A DNA stretch of 64,000 nt from the NCBI GenBank assembly GCA_947561395.2, contig OX387182.1:42153949-42217948 (forward strand), written 5' to 3'. Positions 44,919-56,520 of this stretch are shown one piece after another; the first letter of the stretch is position 1, and each line of letters starts with the position of its first letter. A model generated the notes under the pieces. It was given only the letters and a program-made list of their open reading frames with translations. It did no database searches and had not been told where the DNA came from. This stretch comes from Buxus sempervirens (lineage: Eukaryota > Streptophyta > Magnoliopsida > Buxales > Buxaceae). Position numbers and translations under genes: made by a program.

Positions 44919-46945
44919 TGTGAGACATGGGAAAAAATCACCGGAGATGATTCCCCCTCCGTCAACACACGGGGCTTAACGTAAGATGTGGGAGAGTCGC
45001 CACCATTCAGATTTTGAGGTGTGAATGGACACCAAAAGATTCAAAAATGATCAAAAAGAGCTAAAAGGCAAATTCTAGAGTCAAAATAACTCTACTTGAA
45101 AATCAAATCCAGAGATGGGTAAGGGGATTAGATTATGAATGGGGGAAGGTGTTAGACACCCCCATTCACCCACATAAGGTGGTTGCCAAGTGTTGTTCAT
45201 GCTAAAAAATAAGAAAGCTTGCTAAAATCATTAAAAACCTTGAAAAAAGATTAAACAAATATATGATATTTTCACATGAGAAATCCCAATGAATTCCAGA
45301 TCCCCTTTTATGTCAATATCACTTCTGGAATATCACCAAAAGATGGAAATCAAAGCAAAAGTTGCACAAAACCAAGTTGAATTAAATCCGGAAAATTCGG
45401 TAAAAGCAAGAACCATTTGTCTTGAAATCATTCAAATCCAATTTAAATTGAATCAAACCAAATTCATTTGAAAGATTATGATAGATAGAAGACTCATGCA
45501 AAATTTCAATTCATTCCGGTTAAAATCCTAGGAGTTATGCTTTTTTTAAAATTGCTGCTGGAGATAATTAAAAGTGATAAATGGGCAACTTTGGAAAATC
45601 ATTTAGAAAAATCGGCTTCATATAAATCCATGAAATTTGGTGTGAGTGAAGTCTGTATGGTCATATTTCAAATGAAACTAGTCTCATACAAAAATTCATT
45701 CGGATGTGCCTTGGGTGATCTCCCGAACAAGCCCCGAAGATCATAGATTTACCCAGAAAAGTGCTGTTGAGCAGTTCTGGGTAAATCTGTTACCCACGAC
45801 ACAAATGGAGTCAAAAAATTATGAAACCAACTGAATTTGAAACTAGACTTCCAAAGGAAAACTCAGAAACAAGAATCACTCGAATCGGACTTAAAACGAA
45901 CACATGGCGCTCAGTCGAAGTGACAGGTTCCGTATTCAGACCTGAAGTGACTTAACTTGACAACAAGAACCATTTGTCTTGAAATCATTTGTCCGAAATA
46001 TGAGCCTATCCCACCAAAAGCATGTGCTATGGGTGTGTGTAAAAAAAAAATCATTCCAACATCATAGCAAAGATAGCATGCATTCATATCAATCAAAATA
46101 GGGTTCTAAAAACAACCTAGGGTTCTGTTCCATTATCGTTTCCCTTAGTTCTCTCTCTCCGTTAAACACGGTTCTTCAAGATAATTTTGGGGTACTTTGA
46201 ATATGAAACGGTTTACATAGATTCAGAAGCTTATTCAAAAGAGGTTCTAATTCTAAGGTCAATCCTCAGTCTCGTTTCTCCTAGATCTCGCCTTCACGTT
46301 TTACGGCTAGGGGGAGTCTTGAGATACTTTGAGTAGAGGAAGGGTTTTCACACACACATCATAGGCCTTATTCTACAGAAAGGTAGAAGAAGAGATCTAA
46401 ATCTAGAATGTAAAAACAGAAAATTAAAGAGAGGTTTGAGGCTTACCTGGGTTCTGGAAGCAGTTCCGCAGCGGTTCCCCTATTTACTCGGAGCTCTTCT
46501 TGGCAAAAGTTCTTGGCAATAGTTAATGGCAAGAATTAATGGCCATTTGCTTAAGGAGGAGCCTCCTATTTATAGGCAAAGGCTAGGGTTAGGGTTGGTG
46601 CGATAGTAGACACAAACTAATGTCTAGAGTCCACCAACCTTAACCCTAAGGCTATTTCCGAGATTTCCCCTCATTTAATGAAGGATATGATGGTAAAATG
46701 TGAAAACTCTTGGAAAACCCTAATTTTGAGCAAAAAATATGTATCCGGCATATGTTGTCGGATACATTAAGGCTTGCTTGTATCCGGCATTTTCCATTGG
46801 ATACGAAGAAATACGCTTGTATCCGACCTGAGTTGTCGGATACAAAGAAAAAGCTTGTTTTCTCAAATTCTGTGCTGGTTTCAAAGGATATAGTGATTTT
46901 TGCCAATTATTCTTCCTTTTTACTATGCAATTTGGGGTGTCTACA
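44919..46945 (-). mobile_element. Solo LTR of a related Tat family
   Basis: It begins TGTGAGACATGGG and ends GGGGTGTCTACA on the plus strand, 2027 bp, with GGTAC duplications at 44914-44918 and 46946-46950. It is alignable with the LTRs of the large element but clearly divergent, with many substitutions and a deletion of a few hundred bases near 45950. TATAAATA is at 46567-46574 (minus) and three palindromes lie upstream in U3. It has no internal region, so it arose by LTR-LTR recombination. Confidence 0.88.
46741..46843 (-). promoter_or_regulatory. Palindrome array of the solo LTR, 3 units
   Basis: Units at 46741, 46780 and 46819, again at 39 bp spacing. The third has arms GTATCCGAC and GTCGGATAC, a perfect 9 bp palindrome whose sequence differs from the CCGGT/ACCGG arms of the large element. 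Confidence 0.85.
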
Positions 46946-47712
46946 GGTACCCTCTTATATTGCCCAAGGTACCTCACTCACATTGCCTAAGGTACCCCAC
47001 TTATATCCCTAAGGTACTCACCTGTATTACCTAAGGTACCCCCTGGTATTGCCTAAGGTACCCCACTTATATCCCTAACGTACCCCCTATGTTTGCCTAA
47101 GGTATCCCTTTGATTTACCTAAGGTACCCCACTTGTATCCCTAAGGTACCCCATTGTGTGCCCAAAGTACACCCCAAGTATTTCTCAAGGTACCCCATTG
47201 TATACCTAAAGTACACCTAAGTATTACCCAAGGTACTCCCATTGTATGCCCAAAGTACACCCAAGGTATCTCACTGTTTCACCTAAGGTACCCTACTTTA
47301 ATTGCCTATGGTACCCCTGTGTTTACCTAAGGTATCCCCTTGTGTTTACCTAAGGTACCCCTGTGTTTGCCTAAGGTATCCCCTTGTGTTTACCTAAGGT
47401 ACCCCTGTGTTTGCCTAAGGTATCCCTTTGTATTACCCAAGGCACTTCACTCATATTGGCTAAAGTACCCCATTCGAATACCTAAAGTACCCCCTACTTA
47501 TACCTAAGGTACCTCACTTGTATTGCCTAAGGTGTCCCTTTAATTTAACTAAGGTACCCTACTGTCTTACTTGGAATACCCCCTTGTTTAGCTAATGTAC
47601 ATTCCCTTATATAGCCAAGGTACCCCTTTATATAACTAAAGTACCTCTAACATACCTAAGGTACATCCCTTATATTACCTAGGGTACACCCCTTGAATTT
47701 CCTAAAGGTACT
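46946..47712 (+). repeat. GGTACC minisatellite, right piece
   Basis: About 35 units of 18-24 bp with core CCTAAGGTACCCC, spaced by variable TTGTATT/GTGTTT stretches; the most regular part is 47300-47420. Confidence 0.85.
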
Positions 47713-48466
47713 CCTCTCATATAAGTAGGTTCTAGTAGTCCCACTTGACATTTGGTTCTAGTAACAGTCCCACTTGACATTGGTCATAGTAACTGCTGAG
47801 AAAGGTTTACTCTACAGGTTTGGTTTACATTATCAATCCTACCAGGTTTGTTAGTTAACTTTTATGTGCTACATTGTTTAGTTGCTTTACTTGAGAATAT
47901 AAATAGCATGAACTGTATTTATTCATGATGTTATATGAATTCTCTAAACTACTTCTATACATGATGATCCATGAATTGTATCAATTGCTTCCATCCATGC
48001 ATGTTTGCTACTTACTTGGACTTTAAGTCTCACGCGTTTTGTTTTACCGGATTTGTTTTCAGATCCGTTTGGTGAGCCACGTACTGGGGCAGCTATTGAG
48101 GGTGAGCTTGAGCGCAAGCCCGAGGATTTCTACTACCAATAGTAGGATTCTCTTTATGATGTAGTATTTTGTTATGGGAAATTGTATATGGGATGTAAAT
48201 ATTATTTTAGACTTAAAGAGTTGTGAGCAATTAGTCACCTCAGTTGTATGCTGTATACACAGATATTATCTTTTGGAGTTATTACACAGACGATCTCTTG
48301 TTATATGGAAAATTTTTAATTCCATGCTTCTTTATCTTATGCTTTCTGATGATTACATTGTAATTGCCCACGTTTATTATGCTTATCAGGTTCTTTTCGG
48401 CCCATAAGTAGGTCTTGGGTACGGGTTGGTGCCGTGATAGGGTAGACCCGGATCTGGGGCACTACA
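47713..48466 (+). mobile_element. 3' terminal part of LTR-F
   Basis: AT-rich with no ORF of note. It ends CCGGATCTGGGGCACTACA. The flanking pentamer CTCAG (48467-48471) should be the target duplication; its partner was not found next to an LTR start, consistent with 5' truncation. Confidence 0.6.
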
Positions 48467-48834
48467 CTCAGTATCCCTAATATCTGAGAGATGACATCAG
48501 GGGTGATCGAAATTGTTTGACCGCGAAAATAAACTTTGAATTCGGGAGGGGTAAGGGACCAACCATACATGTTTGCATAGAACTCCCAAACAAGGATGGC
48601 TTGCGGTGCAGGAAGATTTTTGAGGAAAGGTTGCCAACCCCTAGAAGTAAAAACCGAAGTAATCTCGAGATCAAGCTCGGTGATTATTACCTCCCGCTCT
48701 AACAAGAGAGTCCGGTTGTGCAGGTGTTGACGAAACCTCATTTGCGCATGGCGGTCAATAAATATTTCTGCATCTACCTCACTAGGTTGTATGTTAGACG
48801 TAGACCCTTGGGTGGTTTTGCGTCTTTTAGGCAT
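48467..48834 (-). pseudogene. 5' exon of a transposon-type PMD-like gene, truncated by LTR-F
   Basis: The minus-strand frame starts at ATG 48832-48834, flush with a CAG acceptor (48835-48837). It runs about 122 codons until the LTR-F junction at 48466. The region SRGWQPFLKNLPAPQAILVW and EFYANMYGW resembles the putative plant transposon protein domain (PF20167-like). A probable upstream leader exon ends at 49104 with donor AAG|GTACGTG. The C-terminal part is missing. It is the same kind of gene as accessory gene 1 but a different family. Confidence 0.6.
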
Positions 48835-49284
48835 CTGCATTAACAGTATAGTATTAGATCTCGATGAAAAGAAAGGTTGAGAGGCACATATTCAAGCAAT
48901 GGAAGAAGGAGAAAGGAAATATAACAAAAATAAAATAAATAAGATGAAATCGGTTAAAAACGAACAAAAAGATATACCCCAAGTACCATTTTCATTAAGT
49001 ATTGTGATGAAAAAATTACAAGAGTCATCTTCTTCAACGTATAAACCATCCTAAATGAAATCCTAAAACATGAAATATACATTACAAGATATACCCCACG
49101 TACCTTGGACGAACGAAATATTGCCCTGGATCCAATCCCAAGCACAACTTCAAAAATGCCTGGCGAATCGACTTGGAGTAGTGGAAAGGGTGGCGGTTTG
49201 ATGGTCGCAACTAGGAGAAAATACCAAAATAAGGGATCGCAAGGTTTTTAGGGTTCGATTTATTTTTTTTTTAAATTTACGGCA

Positions 49285-49528
49285 TGACGCTCGAGCGGCC
49301 CCAAGTCGCGCAGAGAGCGTCACTCTCGGGTTCTCTGAATTTTTTTCAATTTTGTCTTGACGCTCGAGCGGCCAGAAATCGCGTCGAAAGCGTCATACTT
49401 AGCGTTGTCTGGGTTTGTGCATGGCATGGTTGACGCTCGAGTGACGCAAAACGCGCCAAAATTTTTAAAAACCTTGCTCAAATTGCCACCTCCTGCTCGA
49501 GAAGCCAGAAATCGCGCCTAAAGCGTCA
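49285..49528 (-). promoter_or_regulatory. Palindromic repeats, TGACGCT..AGCGTCA type
   Basis: Units begin at 49285, 49358 and 49431 (73 bp apart), with a decayed fourth near 49491. Units one, two and four end in AGCGTCA; units one and two are 38 bp with arms TGACGCT/AGCGTCA. GC-rich against an AT-rich background, and upstream of the leader exon (49104-49250) of the minus-strand gene at 48467. Confidence 0.75.
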
Positions 49529-49567
49529 CACTTAGCGATTTTTTCAACCTTGACGAATTAAGGCCTT

Positions 49568-50152
49568 GGCATGGTTCGACTTGTAACTAGGCATGGTTTG
49601 ACTTGTAACTAGGCATGGTTGGACTTGTAACGAGGCATGCTTTGACTTGTAACTAGGGCATGGTTTGACTTGTAATTAGGCATGCAAGGTTTGACTTGTA
49701 ACTAGGCATGGTTTGACTTGTAAATAGACATGGTTTGACTTGTAACTAGGCATGCATGGTTTGACTTGTAACTAGGCATGGTTGGACTTGTAACTAGGCA
49801 TGGTTGGACTTGTAACGAGGCATGGTTTGACTTGTAACTAGGCATGGTTTAACTTGTAACGAGGCATGGTTTGACTTGTAACTAGGCATGCATGGTTGGA
49901 TTTGTAACTAGGCATCGTTGGACTTGTAACGAGGCATAGTTTGACTTGTAACGTGGCATGGTTTGACTTGTAACTAGGCATGCATGGTTGGACTTGTAAC
50001 TAGGCATGGTTTGACTTGTAACTAGGCATGGTTGGACTTGTAACGAGGCATGGTTTGACTTGTAACTAGGCATGCTTGGACTTGTAACGAGGCATGGTTT
50101 GACTTGTAACTAGGCATGGTTTGACTTGTAACGAGGCATGGTTGGATAAATT
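49568..50152 (+). repeat. 22 bp minisatellite
   Basis: About 25 units of GGCATGGTTTGACTTGTAAC-TA, some carrying an extra GCAT. Variants alternate TTTGACTT/TTGGACTT and ACTAGG/ACGAGG. ORFs across it are repeat products. Confidence 0.9.
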
Positions 50153-51497
50153 AGAAGAGGAAAAGGAAATTAGATTGTGATATCTGAGCTTACAAAAGAA
50201 CTTCAGTAATAGAAGGAACTATTTGTTACATAATCAAGTAACAGTAATAAAAAATAAAAAAATTAATTTCAGTTTTTAATAGAGAGAGAAAAGAGAGAAA
50301 TATTGAGTATTGTGTCGAGAGTAGATGATCTCAATTCTAAGGTGTAGTAATACTTTATCAAATAAATAAATTAATATTAAGTGACAGTTTATGGAATAAT
50401 TAAACATTAGTAATACTTCAAAAATATTTTAAAACAAATTATTGTTGTACTGTAACAAATATTTCTTTATGGACCAAATTGCTCATTCATCCGATTAAGA
50501 TCTTGTGGAGCTTCTATCTGAATTTTTTTTCTTTTGGAGTATCTATAGGATCATGACATTTGTATAAAAAAAACCACTTGAATGGATTAACTATAAATTT
50601 TTAAGTACAAGGGTAGCTCGATCTTGGTAAATTTAATCTTCTAATTAATTAATGTTGAGATTGATTGACATCGATTATCTCTTCTATAATTTATTTTCTC
50701 AACTTAATTGAAAGAGTGAGAAGAGCAATTTGGTCAACCATTTGTGGATGTAACTAATTAAATAGGTCTTTTCTAAAATGTTTTAATTTTTAATTTCCTG
50801 GTAGCTTACATGCATTATTCTTGATTCCTAAATTTTATTTAAAAAAGAAGAGTTAGAATGATGATAGTAAGAAAAAAATTATAAGAACGGAGAATTTAAG
50901 CTAGTTAAGGCTTGAAAACCTTGAGTTATAAACATAAACCAAACCTTTGTTATCAAATGCCTTTAGAAGATATTAATACCTTGCATGTGTTTGTTTGGTT
51001 TGTCATAATATAAGGATTTAAATCAATTAAGTTAACAAATTTCCGAATTCACATCCTTTGCGATATGAAGCCTGCAATATTTACTACGATGTGAGAACTT
51101 AACAAAATGAAGCATCTTTTCCATCAGAAAAGCCCTGTCATCACAGTACAAGGAAATAACTGAAAAAAGAGATTGATAATATTGCAAATTTACAATTGTC
51201 TACTTCTCACAAACAATTTACAAACAATTTAATGTACAATTTAATTGTACAACCATCTTCCGTTGTACAATTTGATGTATGTACAATTTTAATATACAAA
51301 CAATTTAATGTACAATCGTCCATTGTACATTGATGTTTAAGATGGCCTTCAGCTTCTTCACCTTGCTATCAAGCCAGGAATGCTGGAGTTGTGAATCATA
51401 CCTATAAACAATGCAATCATAAATTTATGTATGCACCTGAATGTTATTCCTATTAAATAACCTTGTTATTGAACATGTGATAGATAGGTCTTACCTC
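50153..51497. other. AT-rich spacer
   Basis: No gene recognised. Small TACAATTTAATGTACAA repeats occur at 51190-51320, possibly in the 3' flank of the Ulp1-type gene. Confidence 0.4.
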
Positions 51498-54400
51498 TTA
51501 GGCTTCTTCACCTTCACTAGTCTCCTCTTCATTTGTGTTTGCTGCCTTAGAAAGAACGATGTCCCGCACTTGGTTTGAAGGATGCTTAACGAAGTCAACA
51601 AGGAACTTATCCCTAAAGTATGCGATATTACTCTGAATTCACAAAAGACGTACTTGTGTGTTACTAGTGACGTACTTGATAACTATAATTATAAAAAAAC
51701 ATTTAAGTTATATACGCACCTGATCAAATGCTGGAGACAAGGTGCTGCCATCCCACACCTCCATGAATTTCATCATGAAGACACCACAATCATACCTAAC
51801 AGTATATAATCACATCACTTGTAAGAAGCTAACATATGTATGAAGCGAAACAAACCTACGTATGAAGCGAAACAAACCTAACGGCTTACCCATTGGTCTG
51901 GTGTGGGACCTTAACCTGCCGCAACTCCCACAGTAAAAGTGGAAATTCATCACCACCTCCGAAGTCACGTAAGATCTTATCCAACATCTGGATCTACAAG
52001 TGACGAAGTGAGTGTCAATATGATAAGTGTTGTAAATGGTATGAGAAAATTTCATTAATATAAAAATTATGTGTGTTTCAATTATGGATTGATGTCCCGC
52101 ACGACGCCCCCCATCCATTGAGTCAATCACATCTACTCTCCGCTCTTTTAGGTTTAAAACTAAAAGAAACCAATGATTGCGTAGATACATGGGAACAAAA
52201 ATCTACATACAAGTAAGACAACCTTATAAGTAAAAAACCGATTACAGACTGCTAAGTAAGGATAAAAGCATAAAAAATCTGAAACAAATCACTTGTGAAG
52301 GTGGCACATTGCATCCCAAAAAACTTACAAGATTGCATGCAACGACAGAATACTCTAGTCACCCTGGATCGAAGTAAGGATGCAAGGACTCGGTGGAACC
52401 ATGATCAATATTCATTATCCACTCCTACATAATATATGGAAGGAAATTTTATTCACTAGTCTAGCCTTGAACAACAAACAAAGAAAATACAAAAAAGTCC
52501 TTACACAAACATATGTGGGGCAATAATGTCGGCTGACTTTGCGGCTAGTTGACAATTGTTGGTTCTTCATAAGACATGCTCCAAAAACATTGATAGCCTA
52601 TAAAAAAATACCATGAGCGATGACATGTACAATTGAACAACCAATATATTATTCACAAGATAGGCTTTGCATACCACACTATTAACATGTTTGTTGTCTA
52701 ACAAACATGCCAATTCAGATGCCGACGCATAGATGGAATCAAATTTGAATATAATTTCACTGAAAAAAACGAGGAGGAATTATTCACTACGAATTATAAT
52801 ACATAAATAACATTTACAAGTTAGTTTTGAAATATCATCTTACTTAGAATGCTTGTTTTGGCGAACGTATTGTAGGACTGATCTTCCTTCTAGGCCCAAT
52901 CGAGGACGCAAGCGATGGCCAATATATGGAGTGCAACAATGTCTCCCACGTGACTTCTTGCATGACCCTCTTCGAGGTTTGGTTACCTCGGTCCCGGTGC
53001 CGCTTCGAGCCGGAACTATCGCCACCTCATCCACTTGCATTTTATTTTGTATCTCCGCAAACACCGTCGTGTCGAGAGCATCAGTATGATCACCGCTCTC
53101 GTGGGTGTTATGATGGGAGGGTGACATCCTTGCTTCATCAGGAACATCGGGCATGGGAGAATCGGGAGCATCCATATGATCAGGGCTCTCACGTGGCACG
53201 TGGATATCGGAGGGGTCGACGGTTTCCCTTGACTTCACATGATTTAGCATCTCCCTATATGTGTCCAATATCTTCATGAAATGACCCTGAATAACCTGGA
53301 ATACACAACACCCAATCATAAAACATGCGGAGGTGTTCTTAATAAGAAAACGTGAGGTATAAGACAAAAAATAAATAAATAAATAAGACCAATCTTACAA
53401 GATCTGGATCTCTACGAAATTGCCCAAGATCAATGAAATTTAGTTCATCTGCATTGCCTGATGCCTCATCTTCCACCTGGCTTTCGGCACGGTGCTCAAC
53501 CACCTACAATATAAGTGAGTACATAGAATGTTGCGTTATTTGAAAAATTGACAACAAAACCTACAATAATCAGTTCAACTCAAATATATATATGTATACC
53601 TTCCCGTTTTCATAACCACCGAGCACCGTTTCATCTTTCTCCCTTTGGAAAAGCAATGAATCCGTCCACGCTGCCATACGTGGAGTAGTGGGAGGTGTTG
53701 CTTGACCAACGATCATCCGATCGTAATACAAAATGGAAGCAATGATCAAATTATCATTAGACGCACTATCATTATCATAAGCTACAGTAAACAAGCCAAT
53801 GCATGTATTAAATACTATACGTACCTGTAAAAATAATAAGCACCCATTGACGCATTTCCGTTTGCCCATTTGAAACTCGGCTACGTGATGCATCAATGTG
53901 TCTAAAAGATACTTCCCCCAGTTGTAACCTCCTATCCTCTCTACATCGACCAGCAAGGGAAGATAGGATGCACTCACATCAATCTTTGAAGATGGATTTA
54001 CTAAGGTCGTCAATGAATATAATACAAAAGAACGAATCCACTCATGATCGTTCTTTGGGCTCTTCAAGCTCTTCTCAACATTCTCAATAAGGATAATTCC
54101 ATTTCGTACCCCGTAAAAGCTATACAACTCTGTCATATTGGGGATTTCTGATTTAGATGTATCAACATCTATCTCCTGTATGGGTAACCCAATTATCATC
54201 TCCACGTCGTGTGTGTCAAAGAAAATATTCAGTTCCCCAACTCTAATACATCTCTTCTTAGTATCAACATTCGGAACAATCCAATGACAGAGTCGCTGAT
54301 TAAGCTTTGTCGCATGTAAATTCAACAGGCACTGAAAGCCACTTTCTCTAAGGCATTGCTCCTGAGAAGCGGTGAATAAAATAGCGTGCATAAACGCAAT

Positions 54401-54833
54401 GAAACGTCGAGGTGAACAACGTGTCTGTAGCTCAGCCTACAAAAAACAAAGGTCAAACGAAAGAATATATCAGTCTCAACTAATTATCCCCAATAATTCC
54501 AATTATAGATAAGACATTTCATGAACCTGTTGTGTTTTTCGCGGCCCTAGTTGTGGGACAGCCCTCTTGTATTCGTCCCACTCAAGCCGTGACGCTCTCT
54601 TAATTTCTTCTTTCTCAGCCTCATTCATTGCCCTCCATGCTCTAGCAGCATCCGCGAATAACTGAAATACAATAACTAAATAGATAAATTCATTTGAATA
54701 GGATCGACGAAGTGCAAAATAAATAAAATAAATGATTTCCTTAACCATTACCATTGATAATTCCTACCTGCTGCTTCGTGGGGATTTGTTCACCTTCAAT
54801 ACGACTCTTTATTCTTTCATTTACATAGTAGTC
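51498..54833 (-). pseudogene. HMG-box-like / PMD-like / Ulp1 peptidase gene, 12 exons, one nonsense codon
   Basis: Exons on the minus strand: 54833-54768, 54661-54527, 54436-53600, 53503-53399, 53295-52844, 52759-52675, 52597-52505, 52424-52329, 52202 to about 52095, 51993-51890, 51795-51720 and 51632-51498 (stop TAA 51498-51500). Phases agree throughout. The first two exons encode an HMG-box-like helix (AARAWRAMNEAEKEEIKRAS). Exon 3 is PMD/DUF1985-like (YNWGKYLLDTLMHHVAEFQM). The last exons form a C48/Ulp1 peptidase, with His in NHWFLLVLNL, Asp in VDVIDSMDGG and Cys in YDCGVFMMKFMEVWDG. TGA at 52359-52361 interrupts exon 8, and exon 9 lacks a clear GT donor. Ulp1-like genes of this kind are carried by plant MULEs (Kaonashi type); a terminal repeat was not found. 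Confidence 0.75.
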
Positions 54834-55981
54834 CTTGAAAAAATAATAGGAAAATCATGGCCAATAATAAATTAATAATTACAAGGCTGCAAAAGGAATT
54901 AAAATAACCGGCATATTGACAACCATACCCAAACTTATACAAAGAGTTAAACCAAAATATTGGATTGCTTCCATGCTTGCTTGTAGAACAAAACAAATAA
55001 ATAAGTGAAGGAAACTTTACTTGAAATGTAGCCAACTATTGCGCGGCTATTTTATTTTTGTTGATGATGATCCAAGAGTTTCCATTGTAGTAGTCAAAAT
55101 TTTCCTGCACATTAACAGAGGCAATGTCACAATTCCAATTTCCAGCTTTAAGCAAAAAATTCTCATTAAAGCCAACAACATCACGTAATAGAGGAATTTT
55201 CAAATAAAGACAAAACTCTCATTAAAAGCCTTTGTATTTACAACCCTTTAGGATAGGGTTTACATGGGGTTATATCAATCAATCCACTTTACCAAATTGA
55301 GAAGGAGAAAGTCCAAACTAGTGGACCATTTTGTTATATAAAACTCCACTAATTAAATGTAATAAAAATAATCTATTCTTTCAATTGAAACCAACGAAAT
55401 CATTTTAATACAAATGATTTGCATCTCTTTTTCCTTCCATTTCTATTGTAAAAATATTAGTAGTAATTAACAAGGTAGACAACAGAATTGGTCATTGGAG
55501 CCAATTGAGCAAATCTTAGGTCTGGGTATGTTGTTCTTAAGCCTATGATCATATTAACATGCAATTTTATCCTGAAACCTAGTATAGATCCCACCTCATT
55601 CTTAAAAACAAAAAGAATTATGGAATAGCAGTCCCTGAACCCAAATTTAAACCAAAACAGAGTATAGCCTATTGTTCATGGCACGGCCTGTTTTAAGGAA
55701 TTGCTAGGTTGGAGCAACCAGCAGAATATTTAATCAACAAAAACTATGAAAGCTTACATACGCACTGAGACTAAAACAATCCATAAAATCAATCACCCCA
55801 AAAGCATCATTTCAGAAGACGACAATCGATTTCAAAGCCCATGTATTCATATTGTTTGCATACATTCATTCGAAATTGTAGTACAAAAAGTCGTCCAAAT
55901 TTAATCAAAACAAAAATGGGAACTACTTCTCTTCCATTCAGGTTTCAGATATGAAAAGAATTAAAGGATCTTGTTCTCTTA

Positions 55982-56520
55982 CCTGGACAGACGAGTGAGA
56001 CGGTGTTGTGACAAAGAGTGATAAGAGATTGAAAGAGGCTGACCAGATGGAAGCCGCAACACCGATATGGCGCAAGAGAGGTTGTGACAGTGGCAAACGT
56101 TGAAGGTTTTTGAAAATCCTTGCTCTTGTGCTTGTTGGAAGAAGATTTGGTGATTGATCGGATGAATAAAGAAATTGGACGAATTGGTTGGTGGTTTGCT
56201 GTTCTTGGGCCGAGTGGAAAGTGGTTCGGATTGGTCGACCAATTGACTAGGTAAAAAACGATAAGAAGGTCTCGTGAGGCGCACGAGACCTTCTTATCCA
56301 CGCGGTGATCGCTGATTGGGGCTGTAAAACGGCCGTAGAGAAAGCAACCGTAGAGGAAATCTGTTGGGTTTGGGAGCGTTCTAGAGCTTTCTTCGTGGAA
56401 AAATCAAAGAACAGCGTTCTGGAGCTTTCTCCGGTTAGGGCGGTGGCGGGGTGATGTGGGAAAGACGATGCCTGATTTGTAATTAAAGTTATGCTTGATT
56501 TGCAATTATAGAAAATCAAT
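55982..56520 (-). other. Probable 5' leader exon of the Ulp1-type gene
   Basis: Pyrimidine-rich, CT/CA-rich sequence on the minus strand ends in CTGTCCAG|GTAAGAG, a strong donor at 55981. It contains a perfect 17 bp hairpin (56260-56298). Between it and 54833 a short exon near 55019-55107 is possible but its frame meets stops. The true start codon is unresolved. Confidence 0.45.
56260..56298. repeat. Perfect 17 bp inverted repeat with 5 bp loop
   Basis: GATAAGAAGGTCTCGTG (56260-56276) and its exact reverse complement (56282-56298). A 14 bp palindrome ATTGGTCGACCAAT lies close by at 56230-56243. Both are in the proposed leader exon. Confidence 0.9.

Larger units (their letters stand above)
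21681..48466 (+). mobile_element. LTR-F remnant, split by two Tat-type insertions
   Basis: The 3' end GATCTGGGGCACTACA (to 48466) and the tail 47720-48466 match the terminal zones of LTR-B and C in layout. Inward lies a GGTAC-containing minisatellite, now in three pieces (21775-22171, 44870-44918, 46946-47712). The conserved 5' part with TATA box and leader is not recognisable, so the LTR is 5'-truncated somewhere near 21.7 kb; that edge is approximate. It interrupts the minus-strand gene at 48467, so it is younger than that gene but older than the two Tat insertions. Confidence 0.55.

Noticed and set aside
51582-51809. Plus-strand 75-codon ORF
   Set aside because: It overlaps the last exons of the minus-strand Ulp1-type gene and has no domain.
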